From the NCBI GenBank assembly GCA_021734725.1, contig JAIPIM010000245.1, forward strand, positions 1-6,180: 6,180 bases of DNA, written 5' to 3'. Below the pieces are notes generated by a model, which saw only the letters and a list, made by a program, of their open reading frames with translations, did not search any database and was not told the origin of the DNA. Position numbers and translations under genes: made by a program. The DNA comes from Minisyncoccota bacterium. Its GTDB lineage: Bacteria; Verrucomicrobiota; Lentisphaeria; Oligosphaerales; MVZH01. Positions 5,643-6,180 of this stretch are shown in pieces; position 1 is the first letter of the stretch, and every line of letters begins with the position of its first letter.

Positions 5643-6180
5643 TTAATCCAGCGTTTTACCCGCCACCTCCACAAAGGGTCTGAGTTCGTTCATGACGTCA
5701 CCAAACGCACCCGAGGGAATTTGCTGCGAAGCATCGCTGAGTGCGTCCACCGGGTTCGGGTGGGTTTCCACCAGGAGACCGTCGACACCGGCGCCGATCG
5801 CCGCCTTTGACAGCGGCAGCACCAACTGTTGGTTTCCCGCGGCGTGACTGGGATCCACGATCACAGGCAGATGCGACTCCTGCTTCGCCAGTGCCACGGC
5901 ACTGATGTCCAACGTATTCCGCGTGGCAGTCTCGAACGTACGGATGCCACGCTCGCAGAGAATCACATTGTTGCATCCGTTGACCATCAGATACTCCGCG
6001 GCTGACAGCCATTCTTCGATGGTACTTGCCATACCGCGTTTCAGCATAACCGGAAGTCCTGCCTTGGCCACCTCTCCCAGTAAATGATAATTCTGGCAGT
6101 TACGCGCACCGATCTGCATGAGGTCTGCCACCGCCGCGACTTTCTCCACGTAAGGGACCCCTACTACTTCCGTGGCAACG
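5643..6180 (-). CDS. aroF: DAHP synthase, type I-beta, C-terminal part (start outside window)
   Basis: 3-Deoxy-7-phosphoheptulonate synthase condenses phosphoenolpyruvate and erythrose 4-phosphate, the first step of the shikimate pathway to aromatic amino acids, in the cytoplasm. The last 178 residues are present, ending at a TAA (5645-5643); the N-terminal part lies beyond base 6180. Diagnostic motifs in order are ATEVVGVPYVEKVA, MQIGARNCQNY, PVMLKRGM, CERGIRTFETATRNTLD and LPVIVDPSHAAGN. Three of the four expected metal ligands are visible as His in DPSHA, Glu in LLVETHPNP and Asp in ALSDASQQ; the fourth, a Cys, lies in the missing part. The pattern fits the I-beta (Thermotoga/Bacillus-like) class rather than the E. 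coli I-alpha class. There is no C-terminal chorismate mutase fusion; an N-terminal ACT or mutase domain cannot be excluded. The tRNA-Leu follows 95 bases downstream on the same strand. The symbol is given by function and naming differs between species. Confidence 0.95.
   Translation of the reverse strand, partial: VATEVVGVPYVEKVAAVADLMQIGARNCQNYHLLGEVAKAGLPVMLKRGMASTIEEWLSAAEYLMVNGCNNVILCERGIRTFETATRNTLDISAVALAKQESHLPVIVDPSHAAGNQQLVLPLSKAAIGAGVDGLLVETHPNPVDALSDASQQIPSGAFGDVMNELRPFVEVAGKTLD

Noticed and set aside
5387..5810. Two plus-strand open frames across the tRNA (peptides with GGTRTHTPLRAPDFESSAS and GLEPTRPCGHQILSLARLP).
   Set aside because: These are the familiar false proteins produced by translating the antisense of tRNA-Leu; the tRNA explains the sequence fully.

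Overview
The window is GC-rich, bacterial, and mostly coding. The coding style suggests a member of the Planctomycetes-Verrucomicrobia-Kiritimatiellota group or a relative: a very large secreted multidomain protein, a REP-type transposase whose N-terminus matches a subfamily I associate with that group, and a dense GC-rich codon pattern. This placement is an inference from gene style, because no marker gene in the window settles it.

Layout. Bases 2-109 may hold the last 35 codons of an upstream gene. Bases 184-3942 encode a 1252-residue exported protein with a clear Shine-Dalgarno site and a Sec signal peptide. It has a lectin-like N-terminal part, an Ig-like stretch, a probable TIM-barrel-like middle, and a C-terminal part resembling the amidotransferase-like domain of large beta-galactosidases. 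It probably acts on a glycan outside the cytoplasm, but no exact family can be named.

Bases 4074-5089 form a compact mobile unit. An intact REP-associated tyrosine transposase (RAYT, 201 aa) lies between copies of a 62-bp palindromic repeat. Two copies lie upstream, facing each other as a REPIN-like inverted pair around a structured 91-bp centre. A third copy begins 6 bases after the transposase stop codon. The first and third copies agree at 59 of 62 positions. Immediately to the right, bases 5090-5374 carry what looks like the C-terminal half of a DprA/SLOG-type protein. It has no ribosome binding site and its reading frame runs back into the repeat, so it is probably a truncated gene.

The right end is housekeeping DNA on the minus strand. 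It holds the 3' part of a type I-beta DAHP synthase (shikimate pathway, running off the window), a hairpin, a promoter with a perfect TTGACA box, and a tRNA-Leu(CAA) with encoded CCA. The mobile unit and broken gene therefore sit between a secreted-enzyme gene and a conserved aro-tRNA block. The most interesting material is the transposase with its three repeats and the scars around them.
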